Assembly (NCBI GenBank): GCA_017479285.1
Contig: JAFVCL010000008.1
Location: 1-64,000 of the forward strand
Reading direction: 5' to 3'
DNA: 64,000 bases
Origin: Lachnospiraceae bacterium
Lineage (GTDB): Bacteria > Bacillota > Clostridia > Lachnospirales > Lachnospiraceae
In this document: positions 54,039 through 61,922 of the stretch, one piece after another
Position numbering within the stretch: the first letter of the stretch is position 1
How the letters are laid out: every line of letters begins with the position of its first letter
Program-made: the position numbers and the translations under genes
The notes under the pieces: model-generated
Seen by the model: the letters and a program-made list of their open reading frames with translations, nothing else
What the model was told of the DNA's origin: nothing
Databases searched by the model: none

Positions 54039-54781
54039 TGGATCTGACAATTCTTTTTCCGGTGTTAAACGAACACCTGCGCCTCGAGTCGGGGATTGAC
54101 AGGTGTGTAAAATATGTAAGGGAGAATGTAAATATCCCCTGTAAAATGGTAATAATTGATAATGGCTCGGACGATGATACGCCCGAAATCGGAAAGGCGT
54201 TAGCTGAAAAATATGAGTATGTCACCTATCTTCGCATCGAGGAGAGGGGGGTCGGTATAGCCTTTAAAACCGGGGTGGAAAAGGCAGACACCGATATCGT
54301 AGGGTATATGGATATCGATCTTTCGACGGATTTAAAATATCTTTCCAGGATGATAGATCTGTTTGAGGACAGACCCACCCTGTCCTATGTCAACGGTACG
54401 AGATTCAGCAGGACTTCGGATACCAGAGGCCGAAAATGGTACAGAAAAGTTACCTCAGCGGGACTTGTATTTATCTTGAAGCACTATCTTAAGATGAAGG
54501 CGACGGACGCGCTCTGCGGATTTACCTTCCTTCGAACCCCGGTGGCAAAAAAGCTTGTAAAGGAATGCTCCGATGATAAGGGCTGGTTCTATACGGTGGA
54601 GATGCTCCTCCGGGCGGAGAGAGCCGGGCTTGAGATTGAGGACATGCCGGTAGAATGGATTGAGGACTACAATACGACGGTCAATGTCGGAAGGACGATA
54701 AAGAATTATCTTAAGCGGATAAGGATGCTGAAAAGAAGGTTCAGGGCGGAAGATTCCGCAAAAACTACAGATGAGGAATAA
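54038..54781 (+). CDS. GT2 family glycosyltransferase (DPM1-like, soluble)
   Basis: 247 residues. Starts DLTILFPVLNEHLRLESG; GT-A blocks KMVIIDNGSDDDTPEI, GVGIAFKTGVEKADTDI and the YMDIDLSTDLKY metal motif (DID). The middle has a conserved ATDALCGFTFLRTP and the later WFYTVEMLLRAERAGLEIEDMPVEW typical of dolichyl/polyprenyl-phosphate mannose synthases. No membrane helix, so it may work with the anchored GT2 just upstream, whose stop it overlaps by one base. Basic C-terminus. Confidence 0.88.
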   Translation: MDLTILFPVLNEHLRLESGIDRCVKYVRENVNIPCKMVIIDNGSDDDTPEIGKALAEKYEYVTYLRIEERGVGIAFKTGVEKADTDIVGYMDIDLSTDLKYLSRMIDLFEDRPTLSYVNGTRFSRTSDTRGRKWYRKVTSAGLVFILKHYLKMKATDALCGFTFLRTPVAKKLVKECSDDKGWFYTVEMLLRAERAGLEIEDMPVEWIEDYNTTVNVGRTIKNYLKRIRMLKRRFRAEDSAKTTDEE

Positions 54782-54821
54782 AGGACGGTTTTGATTTCAG
54801 TTAAAGAGAAGGCGCGGACTT

Positions 54822-55922
54822 ATGTTAAAAAGGATAGATATCGGAAGGGATTATAAAAAACATGAGGAGGAATACCTTGAAGCGATAAAGAGAGTGTGTG
54901 TGGAGACTGCTTTTTCCGGAGGAAAATACGCTGACATCTTTGATAAGGAATTTGCGCAGTTTTTGGGAGTGCCTTATGTGCAGGGCGTAAATAACGGAAC
55001 AAGTGCCATTCACTGTGCACTTGCCGCGCTCGGGATAGGTAAGGGAGATGAGGTCATTGTCCCCGCAAATACGTATATTGCGACTGCATGGGGAGTTACC
55101 TATACCGGTGCAACTCCGGTTTTTGCGGATTGTACGGCAGATACCTGGGAGATCGATCCAAAGTCCGCCGAAGAGAAGATCACGGATAAGACAAAGGCGA
55201 TAATCGGAGTCCATCTCTACGGGCAGCCCTTTGAATATAACGAGATAAGAAGGATCGCGGATAAACACGGACTTTATGTGGTTGAAGACTGCGCGCAGGC
55301 CCACGGAGCCAGATATGAAGGAAAGATGGTCGGAACCCTCGGAGAACTGGGCTGTTTTTCCTTTTATCCCGGAAAGAATCTTTATGCCTTCGGAGAGGGC
55401 GGAGCGGTTTCCTGTAAAGAAAAAAAATACAACGATTATATATATGTAATGAAAAATCAGGGCTGTAATGTGAGATATTATCATGAGATGATAGGATACA
55501 ATTACAGGCTTGAAGGCATACAGGGGGCGGTTTTGTCCGTATCGCTGTGGTTCCTTCACGAGTGGACAAGAAGACGTATAGAGATCGGGGAGAGGTATAT
55601 GAGGGAGATAAATAATCCTCTTGTAACTCTTCAAAAACACCCTGAAAATACTGAACCGGTTTTCCATCTTTTTGAGATTATGATTGCCGGGGATCCGGAC
55701 AGGTTTCTGGAATATATGGCAGGGAAGGGTATTGAATGCAACAGGCATTACCCTGTTCCATGCCATCTTCAGAAGGCATATGCGGATCTTGGTTACAGGA
55801 AGGGAGACTGTCCGAATGCGGAGGAACTCGCCGGGCATTGCGTGACACTTCCACTTTTCCCCGAGATGACGGATGAAGAGGTGGGGTTAGTAATAGACAG
55901 TATTAATGGATATAAAGGATAA
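54822..55922 (+). CDS. DegT/DnrJ/EryC1/StrS family nucleotide-sugar aminotransferase
   Basis: 366 residues, PLP-dependent. Blocks: IDIGRDYKKHEEEYLEAI, GVNNGTSAIHCALAALGIGKGDEVIVPANTYIAT (broken here into family motifs), VEDCAQAHGARYEGK, the PLP lysine in SFYPGKNLYAFGEGGAV, and GYNYRLEGIQGAVLS. The RHYPVPCHLQKAY motif near the C-terminus fits sugar 3- or 4-aminotransferases such as FdtB/QdtB. It is a different branch from PseC (50649), so the locus may make two amino sugars, or the FAD enzyme at 51924 may supply its keto substrate. Substrate not assignable. Followed by the metal-efflux regulatory region. Confidence 0.85.
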   Translation: MLKRIDIGRDYKKHEEEYLEAIKRVCVETAFSGGKYADIFDKEFAQFLGVPYVQGVNNGTSAIHCALAALGIGKGDEVIVPANTYIATAWGVTYTGATPVFADCTADTWEIDPKSAEEKITDKTKAIIGVHLYGQPFEYNEIRRIADKHGLYVVEDCAQAHGARYEGKMVGTLGELGCFSFYPGKNLYAFGEGGAVSCKEKKYNDYIYVMKNQGCNVRYYHEMIGYNYRLEGIQGAVLSVSLWFLHEWTRRRIEIGERYMREINNPLVTLQKHPENTEPVFHLFEIMIAGDPDRFLEYMAGKGIECNRHYPVPCHLQKAYADLGYRKGDCPNAEELAGHCVTLPLFPEMTDEEVGLVIDSINGYKG

Positions 55923-55958
55923 AAAGATTTTTTAATACAATTGAGATTTGCATGCATA

Positions 55959-55993
55959 ATAATGGCTCCGGGGTATTGACAAGGAGCCATTAT
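55959..55993. repeat. Inverted repeat overlapping the -35 box of the metal-efflux promoter
   Basis: Perfect 11-base arms, ATAATGGCTCC-side (55959-55969) and GGAGCCATTAT-side (55983-55993), around a 13-base loop that contains most of TTGACA. No U run follows on either strand, so it is not a standard terminator; it may be an extra regulator site or a hairpin ending the upstream transcript. Confidence 0.7.
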
Positions 55994-56003
55994 GTGTTAA
56001 AAT
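55976..56003 (+). promoter_or_regulatory. Strong promoter of the HMA/P-type ATPase unit
   Basis: TTGACA (55976-55981), 16-base spacer, TAAAAT (55998-56003). The -35 is the perfect consensus and the -10 has one mismatch. The operator begins on the next base, as expected for a repressor that blocks transcription start. Confidence 0.8.
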
Positions 56004-56027
56004 ACATTTGAACGGTTATTCAAATGT
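56004..56027 (+). promoter_or_regulatory. ArsR/SmtB-type operator
   Basis: Perfect inverted repeat ACATTTGAA-CGGTTA-TTCAAATGT (9-6-9). The core TGAAC...TTATTCA is the pattern of metal-sensing ArsR/SmtB repressors (SmtB, CadC, CzrA, ZiaR). It abuts the -10 box. No gene for such a repressor is in the window, so the regulator must lie elsewhere. Confidence 0.75.
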
Positions 56028-56064
56028 TCAGATTAACAAATATATTACAAAGGAGAATGAAGAT

Positions 56065-56283
56065 ATGAAAAAAACATACAATATCGAGGTTGATTGTGCA
56101 AACTGCGCGCAGAAGATGGAAGACGCGGCAAACACCGTGGAGGGTATCATTAAGGCTACGGTAAGCTTTATGACACAGAAAATGAATGTTGAGTTTGCAG
56201 AAGGCGTTAACGAGAAGAACGTTATGAAGGAAGTCCTTAAGGCCTGCAAGAAGGTTGAGGATGACTGTGAGATCGAGTTTTAG
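56065..56283 (+). CDS. Free heavy-metal-associated (HMA) domain protein
   Basis: 72 residues from ATG 56065, which has AAAGGAGA upstream; an upstream ATG (56008) lies in the operator and is rejected. Ferredoxin-like HMA fold with the metal site C11-A-N-C14 (DCANCAQKMEDAA), a MxCxxC variant without the usual first Met (Val-Asp before Cys), then VEGIIKATVSF and a C-terminal acidic end. Likely a metal chaperone for the adjacent ATPase, which lacks its own N-terminal HMA domain. Expected metals are Zn2+, Cd2+ or Co2+ from the neighbour, not proven. 17 bases separate the two genes. Confidence 0.85.
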   Translation: MKKTYNIEVDCANCAQKMEDAANTVEGIIKATVSFMTQKMNVEFAEGVNEKNVMKEVLKACKKVEDDCEIEF

Positions 56284-56300
56284 ATTGTAAGAGGCATATT

Positions 56301-58412
56301 ATGACTAAGAAGCAAAAAAAAGTATTAAAAAGAATAATCATCTCCGCAGTACTTGTTGCGATCCTTGCGGTATTTGAACATATTATCCTTGGAAAGAGCG
56401 GAGAAAGATACAGATTCCCTGTCCTTGGAGAATTCTTTGAAAAGTACAATTTTTTGCTTCTTTTCTTATACCTTGTGCCTTACTTTATAATCGGCGGGGA
56501 TATCTTAAAGAAGGCTCTTAAGGGTATTAAGAATAAACAGGTATTTGATGAAAACTTCCTTATGGCAATAGCTACCGTAGGAGCTCTTGTACTTGGGGTA
56601 GTTACAAAGGGCGAGGAAGGCGGATACCTTGAAGGCGTAGCGGTAATGCTCTTTTACCAGATAGGAGAGCTTTTCCAGGCTGTCGCTGTAGGAAGGAGCC
56701 GCAAAAATATCGTGGGGCTGATGGATATAAGACCGGATTATGCCAATATGGAGGACTCCGAAGGAAATCTTTTCAAGGTCTCTCCGGATGAAGTATCCGT
56801 CGGTGATATTATCGTAGTTAAGCCCGGTGAGAAGATCCCTCTTGACGGAAAAGTGGTATCCGGAAAGGCGATGATAGATACCGCCGCCCTTACGGGCGAA
56901 AGCGTTCCAAGAGAGGTCCTTGAGGGAAGCGATGTAATAAGCGGATGCGTTAACCTTAGCGGTCTTATAAAGATAAAGACAACAAAGCCCTTCGGGGAGT
57001 CCACTGTTTCCAAGATTCTCGACCTTGTTGAGAATTCAAGTATGAAAAAGTCAAAATCCGAAAACTTTATTGCCAAGTTTGCGCACTACTACACTCCGGC
57101 GGTTTGCTACGCAGCTCTGGCATTGGCGATAATTCCCCCGGTTGTAACTCTTATAGCAAGGGGAGGAATGCCTGTTTCGGAATGGGCTGTAGGAGTACTT
57201 AGTACCTGGGTTATAAGAGCCCTGACTTTCCTAGTAATCAGCTGTCCCTGCGCTCTTGTTATCTCAATTCCCCTTAGCTTCTTCGGCGGGATCGGTGCGG
57301 CGAGTTCGAGAGGAATCCTTGTAAAGGGATCCAACTACCTTGAAGCACTGTCAGAGACGGGAATCGTAGTGTTTGATAAGACGGGTACTTTAACAAAAGG
57401 CGTATTTGATGTAACGGGTATTTTCCCGTATAAGGGAGAGGATTCATACGCCGAGAGTTTAGGAAAAAGCGCTGAAGATGGCGAAAATACGGACTTTACG
57501 GAAAACGAGCTCCTTAGACTTGCTGCGGCTGCGGAGAGTTATTCAGACCATCCTATCGCGGAATCTCTTAAGAGAGCTTATAGAGAGCGTTCAAAGAAAA
57601 ATGCGGATTTAAAGGCTGCGGATCATAAAGAATCTAAAAATAAGGAAGCCGATAGCTGCGAGCCGGGCGAACTGTCTGCTACGGATATAGAGGAGATAAG
57701 CGGGCATGGTCTTATCGCATCGGTAGAGGGCAAAAAGGTAGCTGCCGGAAATATTAAGCTTATGGATAAGCTTGGTATAAAGGCAAAGTCCGATAATCTT
57801 CCGACCGGAACTATAGTTCATGTTGCTGTTGACGGACTCTATGCCGGATATATCGTAATATCCGATGTGGTTAAGGAAAACAGTAAGCTGGCGATCGCAC
57901 AGCTTAAAGCAGCGGGAATCCGTAAGAGCGTTATGCTTACCGGGGACCTTAGGGCAGTTGCGGAGTCTGTTGGAAGCGAGCTCGGACTTGATGAAGTAAG
58001 ATATGAACTTCTCCCCGGAGATAAAGTAGATGAAGTGGAAAAGCTTCTTGATACAAAGAAGAAAAAAGAAAAGCTTGCCTTTGTCGGAGACGGAATAAAC
58101 GATGCACCGGTACTCTCAAGAGCCGATATAGGAATCGCTATGGGGGCTATGGGCTCCGACGCGGCAATAGAGGCGGCGGATGTTGTTTTGATGGACGACG
58201 ATCCGGCAAAGATAGCTCTCGCTATGAGAATTTCGCGTAAATGCTTAAGAATCGTTTATGAGAACATCATATTTGCTCTTGCGGTAAAGCTGGTATGCCT
58301 TGTGCTTGGAGCCTTGGGAATAGCAAACATGTGGATTGCTATATTCGCGGATGTCGGAGTAATGGTTATCGCAGTACTAAATGCCATCAGGTGTCTTAAA
58401 GTCAAGGATTAG
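56301..58412 (+). CDS. Heavy-metal-translocating P-type ATPase (ZntA/CadA type)
   Basis: 703 residues. P1B ATPase exporting divalent metal. Membrane helices with the CPC site at C315-P316-C317 (ISCPCALVIS), TGES actuator motif, phosphorylation Asp D359 in DKTGTLT, the HP motif (SDHPIAESL), and GDGINDAPVL at the hinge with DAAIEAADVVLMDDDP. The N-terminal part starts with a basic stretch and helices and has no HMA domain; that domain is a separate gene just upstream. CPC with the ArsR/SmtB operator supports Zn2+/Cd2+/Co2+ rather than Cu+. A Lys/Glu/Ala-rich insertion (KNADLKAADHKESKNKE, about 435-450) lies in the nucleotide-binding domain. Confidence 0.93.
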   Translation: MTKKQKKVLKRIIISAVLVAILAVFEHIILGKSGERYRFPVLGEFFEKYNFLLLFLYLVPYFIIGGDILKKALKGIKNKQVFDENFLMAIATVGALVLGVVTKGEEGGYLEGVAVMLFYQIGELFQAVAVGRSRKNIVGLMDIRPDYANMEDSEGNLFKVSPDEVSVGDIIVVKPGEKIPLDGKVVSGKAMIDTAALTGESVPREVLEGSDVISGCVNLSGLIKIKTTKPFGESTVSKILDLVENSSMKKSKSENFIAKFAHYYTPAVCYAALALAIIPPVVTLIARGGMPVSEWAVGVLSTWVIRALTFLVISCPCALVISIPLSFFGGIGAASSRGILVKGSNYLEALSETGIVVFDKTGTLTKGVFDVTGIFPYKGEDSYAESLGKSAEDGENTDFTENELLRLAAAAESYSDHPIAESLKRAYRERSKKNADLKAADHKESKNKEADSCEPGELSATDIEEISGHGLIASVEGKKVAAGNIKLMDKLGIKAKSDNLPTGTIVHVAVDGLYAGYIVISDVVKENSKLAIAQLKAAGIRKSVMLTGDLRAVAESVGSELGLDEVRYELLPGDKVDEVEKLLDTKKKKEKLAFVGDGINDAPVLSRADIGIAMGAMGSDAAIEAADVVLMDDDPAKIALAMRISRKCLRIVYENIIFALAVKLVCLVLGALGIANMWIAIFADVGVMVIAVLNAIRCLKVKD

Positions 58413-58491
58413 CTTATTTAAATGCATATACATATATTTTACAGCGACACTCATATTGTTTGAGTGTCTGTTTTGTGATATCCTAATCCTT
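58404..58491. repeat. Long-range inverted repeat enclosing the terminator after the ATPase gene
   Basis: AAGGATTAG (58404-58412, containing the ATPase stop codon) and CTAATCCTT (58483-58491) are perfect complements 70 bases apart, and the hairpin at 58446-58468 lies between them. Together they could form a cruciform or a three-way RNA structure. Confidence 0.5.
58446..58477 (+). terminator. Probable terminator of the metal-efflux unit
   Basis: GACACTCA (58446-58453), 7-base loop TATTGTT, TGAGTGTC (58461-58468), followed by TGTTTTGTG. The stem is perfect; the U run is only moderate. It separates the ATPase from the ABC exporter genes. Confidence 0.6.
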
Positions 58492-58572
58492 AGGAGTTTT
58501 CCTGTAAAAGTATATGAAGTCTTAGCTGCTACAGGAAAGCAAAACAATCAATCATACATAACGAGGAATAAA

Positions 58573-59352
58573 ATGTTAGGACGTGTTAAAGAAATATGGG
58601 CATACAGATTTATGGTTGCCAGTCTAGTCCGGAGAGAATTAAGGGGGCGCTATAAGGGTTCTTTCCTTGGCTTTTTATGGACATTTGTCAATCCGCTGGC
58701 ACAGATAATTGTTTATACAATCGTGTTCTCTGTTATAATGAGGAGCGATCTTGATAAATTTTATATTTTTGCGATAACGGGGATGATCCCCTGGCTGGCC
58801 TTCGATGGTGCTATGCGGCTCGGTGTGACCTGCATTAAAGATCGTGGGGATATGATAAACAAAATATACTTTCCGAGAGAAGTGTTGCCGATCGCAAATG
58901 TTACAACCAATTTTGTTAATATGCTTTTCTGTTTTGTGATTGTTTTTTTGGCACTTTTCATATCGGGACACGGGGTTAATCCGCTGTCGCTACTCTTCCT
59001 GCCAATCATAATATTGATCGAATATATACTTACTCTCGGGCTGACATTTATAGTATCCGCTGTTACAGTCTACTTTAAGGATATGCAGCATATTTTAAAT
59101 GTCATTATGATGATGTGGATATATCTTACACCGGTGCTGTATCCTATAACGATTATACCGGATAAACTGGCATGGCTTTTTAAATTAAACCCTATGACAT
59201 TTGTTATAGAAACCTATCATTGTATTCTTTACTGGAAGGGTATTCCTTCGATAAACATGCTGGGGTATTCCTCGGCGGCGGCAATCGTTGCTTTTCTGGT
59301 CGGGGCGCTGGTTTTTTACAAACTGGAGCCAAATTTTGCGGAGGAACTTTGA
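58573..59352 (+). CDS. ABC-2 type polysaccharide exporter permease (Wzm/TagG-like)
   Basis: 259 residues from ATG 58573, with GAGGA upstream; the frame is open upstream to 58381 without homology. Six helices in the Wzm/TagG/KpsM layout: RRELRGRYKGSFLGFLW at the start, FYIFAITGMIPWLAFDGAM, GDMINKIYFPREVLPIANV and the SAVTVYFKDMQHILNVIMMMWIYLTPVLYP segment. It pairs with the ATPase encoded next (stop and start share TGATG). It carries a complete or lipid-linked glycan to the outside. A weak TTGTTT/TATCCT pair just upstream may be its promoter. Confidence 0.93.
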   Translation: MLGRVKEIWAYRFMVASLVRRELRGRYKGSFLGFLWTFVNPLAQIIVYTIVFSVIMRSDLDKFYIFAITGMIPWLAFDGAMRLGVTCIKDRGDMINKIYFPREVLPIANVTTNFVNMLFCFVIVFLALFISGHGVNPLSLLFLPIIILIEYILTLGLTFIVSAVTVYFKDMQHILNVIMMMWIYLTPVLYPITIIPDKLAWLFKLNPMTFVIETYHCILYWKGIPSINMLGYSSAAAIVAFLVGALVFYKLEPNFAEEL

Positions 59353-60104
59353 TGGAAAGCGAGTATAGTATACAGGTAAAAAATGCAGAAAAATATTTTA
59401 AGATATATAAGGACAAGGGAAAAGAACTCAAGGAGAGGATCCTTTTCAGAAGCAGGAACAGATATGAGAAGCATAAGGTGCTTAACGGCGTAAGCTTTGA
59501 TATAAAAAAAGGAGAAACCGTTGGACTTATAGGGAGAAACGGCTGTGGTAAGAGTACGACGCTCAAGCTTCTTACAAAAATATTGCGCCCCAACTCCGGT
59601 GAGATAATAGTAAACGGAAGGATATCCAGCCTTATTGAACTTGGAGCAGGATTTCACCCGGATATGACAGGAAGGGAGAATATTTATATTAATGCCTCAA
59701 TATTTGGACTCAGCCGTGGAGATGTAAACAAGAGGCTCGACAAGATTATAGAATTCTCTGAACTTGGTGAGTATATTGACAACCCTGTCCGTACATATTC
59801 GTCCGGTATGTATATGAGACTTGGTTTTTCTGTGGCAATAAATGTTGATGCGCAGGTGCTTTTGGTAGACGAGATACTTGCTGTAGGAGATGTCAATTTT
59901 CAGAAAAAATGTTTTGACCGTTTGAATCAGGTAAAAAAGGATGGAACTACAATTGTCATAGTTTCTCACGATATGGAACAGCTTTATAGACTTTGTGACA
60001 GGCTTATCTGGCTTGAAAAGGGAGATATTGTTGAGGACGGAGAAGCAAGAATTGTTGGAGAGCATTACCTTGAAAGCATGGAAAGGGAGAGACTTTCAAG
60101 GTAA
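59352..60104 (+). CDS. ABC polysaccharide exporter ATPase (Wzt/TagH-like)
   Basis: 250 residues from ATG 59352. Walker A GRNGCGKSTT (about 59-68), the Wzt-typical GAGFHPDMTGRENIYIN, signature YSSGMYMRLGFSVA, Walker B VLLVDEILAVGD and switch His (VSHDMEQ). The C-terminal carbohydrate-binding domain found in many Wzt proteins is absent, so chain-end recognition by that domain is not expected; the protein is close in size to the plain TagH/KpsT-type core. The start overlaps the permease stop (TGATG). A longer open frame upstream (from 59220) is within the permease and is rejected. Confidence 0.93.
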   Translation: MESEYSIQVKNAEKYFKIYKDKGKELKERILFRSRNRYEKHKVLNGVSFDIKKGETVGLIGRNGCGKSTTLKLLTKILRPNSGEIIVNGRISSLIELGAGFHPDMTGRENIYINASIFGLSRGDVNKRLDKIIEFSELGEYIDNPVRTYSSGMYMRLGFSVAINVDAQVLLVDEILAVGDVNFQKKCFDRLNQVKKDGTTIVIVSHDMEQLYRLCDRLIWLEKGDIVEDGEARIVGEHYLESMERERLSR

Positions 60105-60182
60105 AGAAGACATCTTTCGCCGACGGGGCTGACGGGATAGAAGAAACAGGATAGTTTGTTTATTATCGAGGAGAAATAATTT

Positions 60183-61922
60183 ATGGTCAAAAAGCTTTAC
60201 AAGGTACTCACAGTTGCGTTAGGAGTAGCTGTGCTGCTCATAAACTCACTGCCGGTACAGGCTTTTGGTGGTAATAAAAATACTGACACGGAAGTATTAA
60301 GGATAGTAAGGGTAAATCCTGTCTACCGGGATGTGCTTACCGAGGAGGACATACTTGCCGGAGTTTCCGAAATAAACAGTTATACAGATAATGCTTTGGA
60401 AGGTATGGAGGAATCCTTTTCTTCTGATGGAACATGTTTGACCGTTTCCTCTAAGAAAGTTAGTTCACCATATTTCTCCAGTATCGAGGATGCAGGGATT
60501 TATGTGAGGAGTATGATGACCCAGAGAATTGGAAAGATAACATTTAATTACTCCGGTAGTTTATATGATGTGGAGGATATAGTTAAAAAGGCTTTAGAGC
60601 ATACCGGGGTTCCGGACGAGGGAGACTATCTGGCGTGGACTTACGCAGGGTATTCAGCCTCTGGTGGATGGGACGGTATCACCATAAATATGCAGTATTA
60701 CACCACCTATGATCAGGAAAAGCAGGTGGAAAGCGAGGTTGAATCGGTTCTTTTGGCGCTTAATGTAAGCGGAAAGAAAAACCACGAGAAGGTTGATGCT
60801 ATCTACGGATGGATAACAGATAATGTCTCGTATGACTGGGATACATATTACGGAAGGGCATCCGGAGACACAGGGTTTACAGCGTATGGAGCGATACACA
60901 GACGGTCGGCGGTATGTCAGGGATATGCATCGCTTCTGTACAGGATGCTTCTTACAGCGGGTGTCGATGTAAGAATAATATCAGGTAAAGCAAGCGGAGG
61001 CGATCACGGGTGGAACATTATAAGAATCGGGGATCTGTGGTATAACGCCGATCCTACCTGGGATGCAGAATGGGGTGACCAATACTATTTGAAATGCGAC
61101 GCACATTTTACGGATCATGTAAGGGATGGCGAGTATAAGACCCGGGAGTTTTATTCCGTATATCCCATGTCTTCGACAGATTTTTCAGACAAAACAGCTT
61201 ATACCGAGTACTCTCTTGATGCTATATACGGAAGAAGCAGCTCCGGAAACAGCGAAAATACAGGCGAAAACACAGGCGGGAATACAAGCGAAAACACAAG
61301 TGAAAACACAAGTGAAAACACAAGTGAAAATGCAGGCGGGGATACAAGTGGGAACACAGGCGACGATTATCACTGGGAGTATGATGAATACGGAAAAGCT
61401 TACTGGTATGAATTTGGCGTAAAGCAGGGAACTTATGAGGATCCGAAGAGTTTTTCGTATGAAGGAAGCGTAAGAGGCAGGGAAATCTATGATTCTGCAA
61501 CAGACGCCTGGTATTGGCTTGACGCGGTAAACGGCGGAGCCAAGGCAACCAACAAGGAAGTATTTATGCCTTACGTCTTCAGTGATGAGGAAAGCTGGTT
61601 TACGGATCCGGAAAAGGTGGAGTCGGTGGCTGTTTTATCGAACAGAACTGATCCCGAGCAGGTAGATATGTCAGGGCAGGTGGCACAGGCAATCCGGCTT
61701 CACGGCGGAAACGGATCCGGAAAATGGGTGAGATATGACTCAGAAGGAAGAATGATAAAGGGGTGGTATACAGTTTCCGGAAACGATATAGCTATATATC
61801 CGAATCAGGTTGGTAATACCTATTACTATGACCAGCAGACCGGACTTATGGCAAAGGGATGGCATACTATAGACGGAACAGCATACCATTTTGATGAAAC
61901 CACGGGGGTGCTTGATTCGTGA
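60183..61922 (+). CDS. Secreted transglutaminase-like protein with C-terminal wall-binding repeats
   Basis: 579 residues. Signal peptide (LYKVLTVALGVAVLLINSLPVQAFG). A transglutaminase-like cysteine-protease fold lies at about 195-320, with C245 (SAVCQGYAS), H275 (GGDHGWNIIR) and D290 (NADPTW), the intact catalytic triad. A nine-copy, 12-base-coded linker (xNTS/xNTG) links it to a C-terminal region from about 396: a domain with YWYEFGVKQGT, GSVRGREIYDS and WYWLDAVNGG, then two choline-binding-like repeats (GKWVRYDSEGRMIKGWY, NTYYYDQQTGLMAKGWH). The same module is present in the next protein. Wall attachment is inferred. The next gene starts in its stop (GTGA). Confidence 0.85.
   Translation: MVKKLYKVLTVALGVAVLLINSLPVQAFGGNKNTDTEVLRIVRVNPVYRDVLTEEDILAGVSEINSYTDNALEGMEESFSSDGTCLTVSSKKVSSPYFSSIEDAGIYVRSMMTQRIGKITFNYSGSLYDVEDIVKKALEHTGVPDEGDYLAWTYAGYSASGGWDGITINMQYYTTYDQEKQVESEVESVLLALNVSGKKNHEKVDAIYGWITDNVSYDWDTYYGRASGDTGFTAYGAIHRRSAVCQGYASLLYRMLLTAGVDVRIISGKASGGDHGWNIIRIGDLWYNADPTWDAEWGDQYYLKCDAHFTDHVRDGEYKTREFYSVYPMSSTDFSDKTAYTEYSLDAIYGRSSSGNSENTGENTGGNTSENTSENTSENTSENAGGDTSGNTGDDYHWEYDEYGKAYWYEFGVKQGTYEDPKSFSYEGSVRGREIYDSATDAWYWLDAVNGGAKATNKEVFMPYVFSDEESWFTDPEKVESVAVLSNRTDPEQVDMSGQVAQAIRLHGGNGSGKWVRYDSEGRMIKGWYTVSGNDIAIYPNQVGNTYYYDQQTGLMAKGWHTIDGTAYHFDETTGVLDS
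61254..61361 (+). repeat. Nine 12-base tandem repeats coding a Ser/Thr/Asn linker
   Basis: Nine consecutive units such as GAAAACACAAGT and GAAAACACAGGC (three are identical) encode ENTS/ENTG-type steps between the enzyme domain and the wall-binding module of the protein at 60183. The frame is preserved whatever the copy number. Confidence 0.9.

Noticed and set aside
54825..55838. 337-codon minus-strand open frame opposite the DegT aminotransferase
   Set aside because: Antisense to a recognised PLP enzyme; no homology or start signal of its own.
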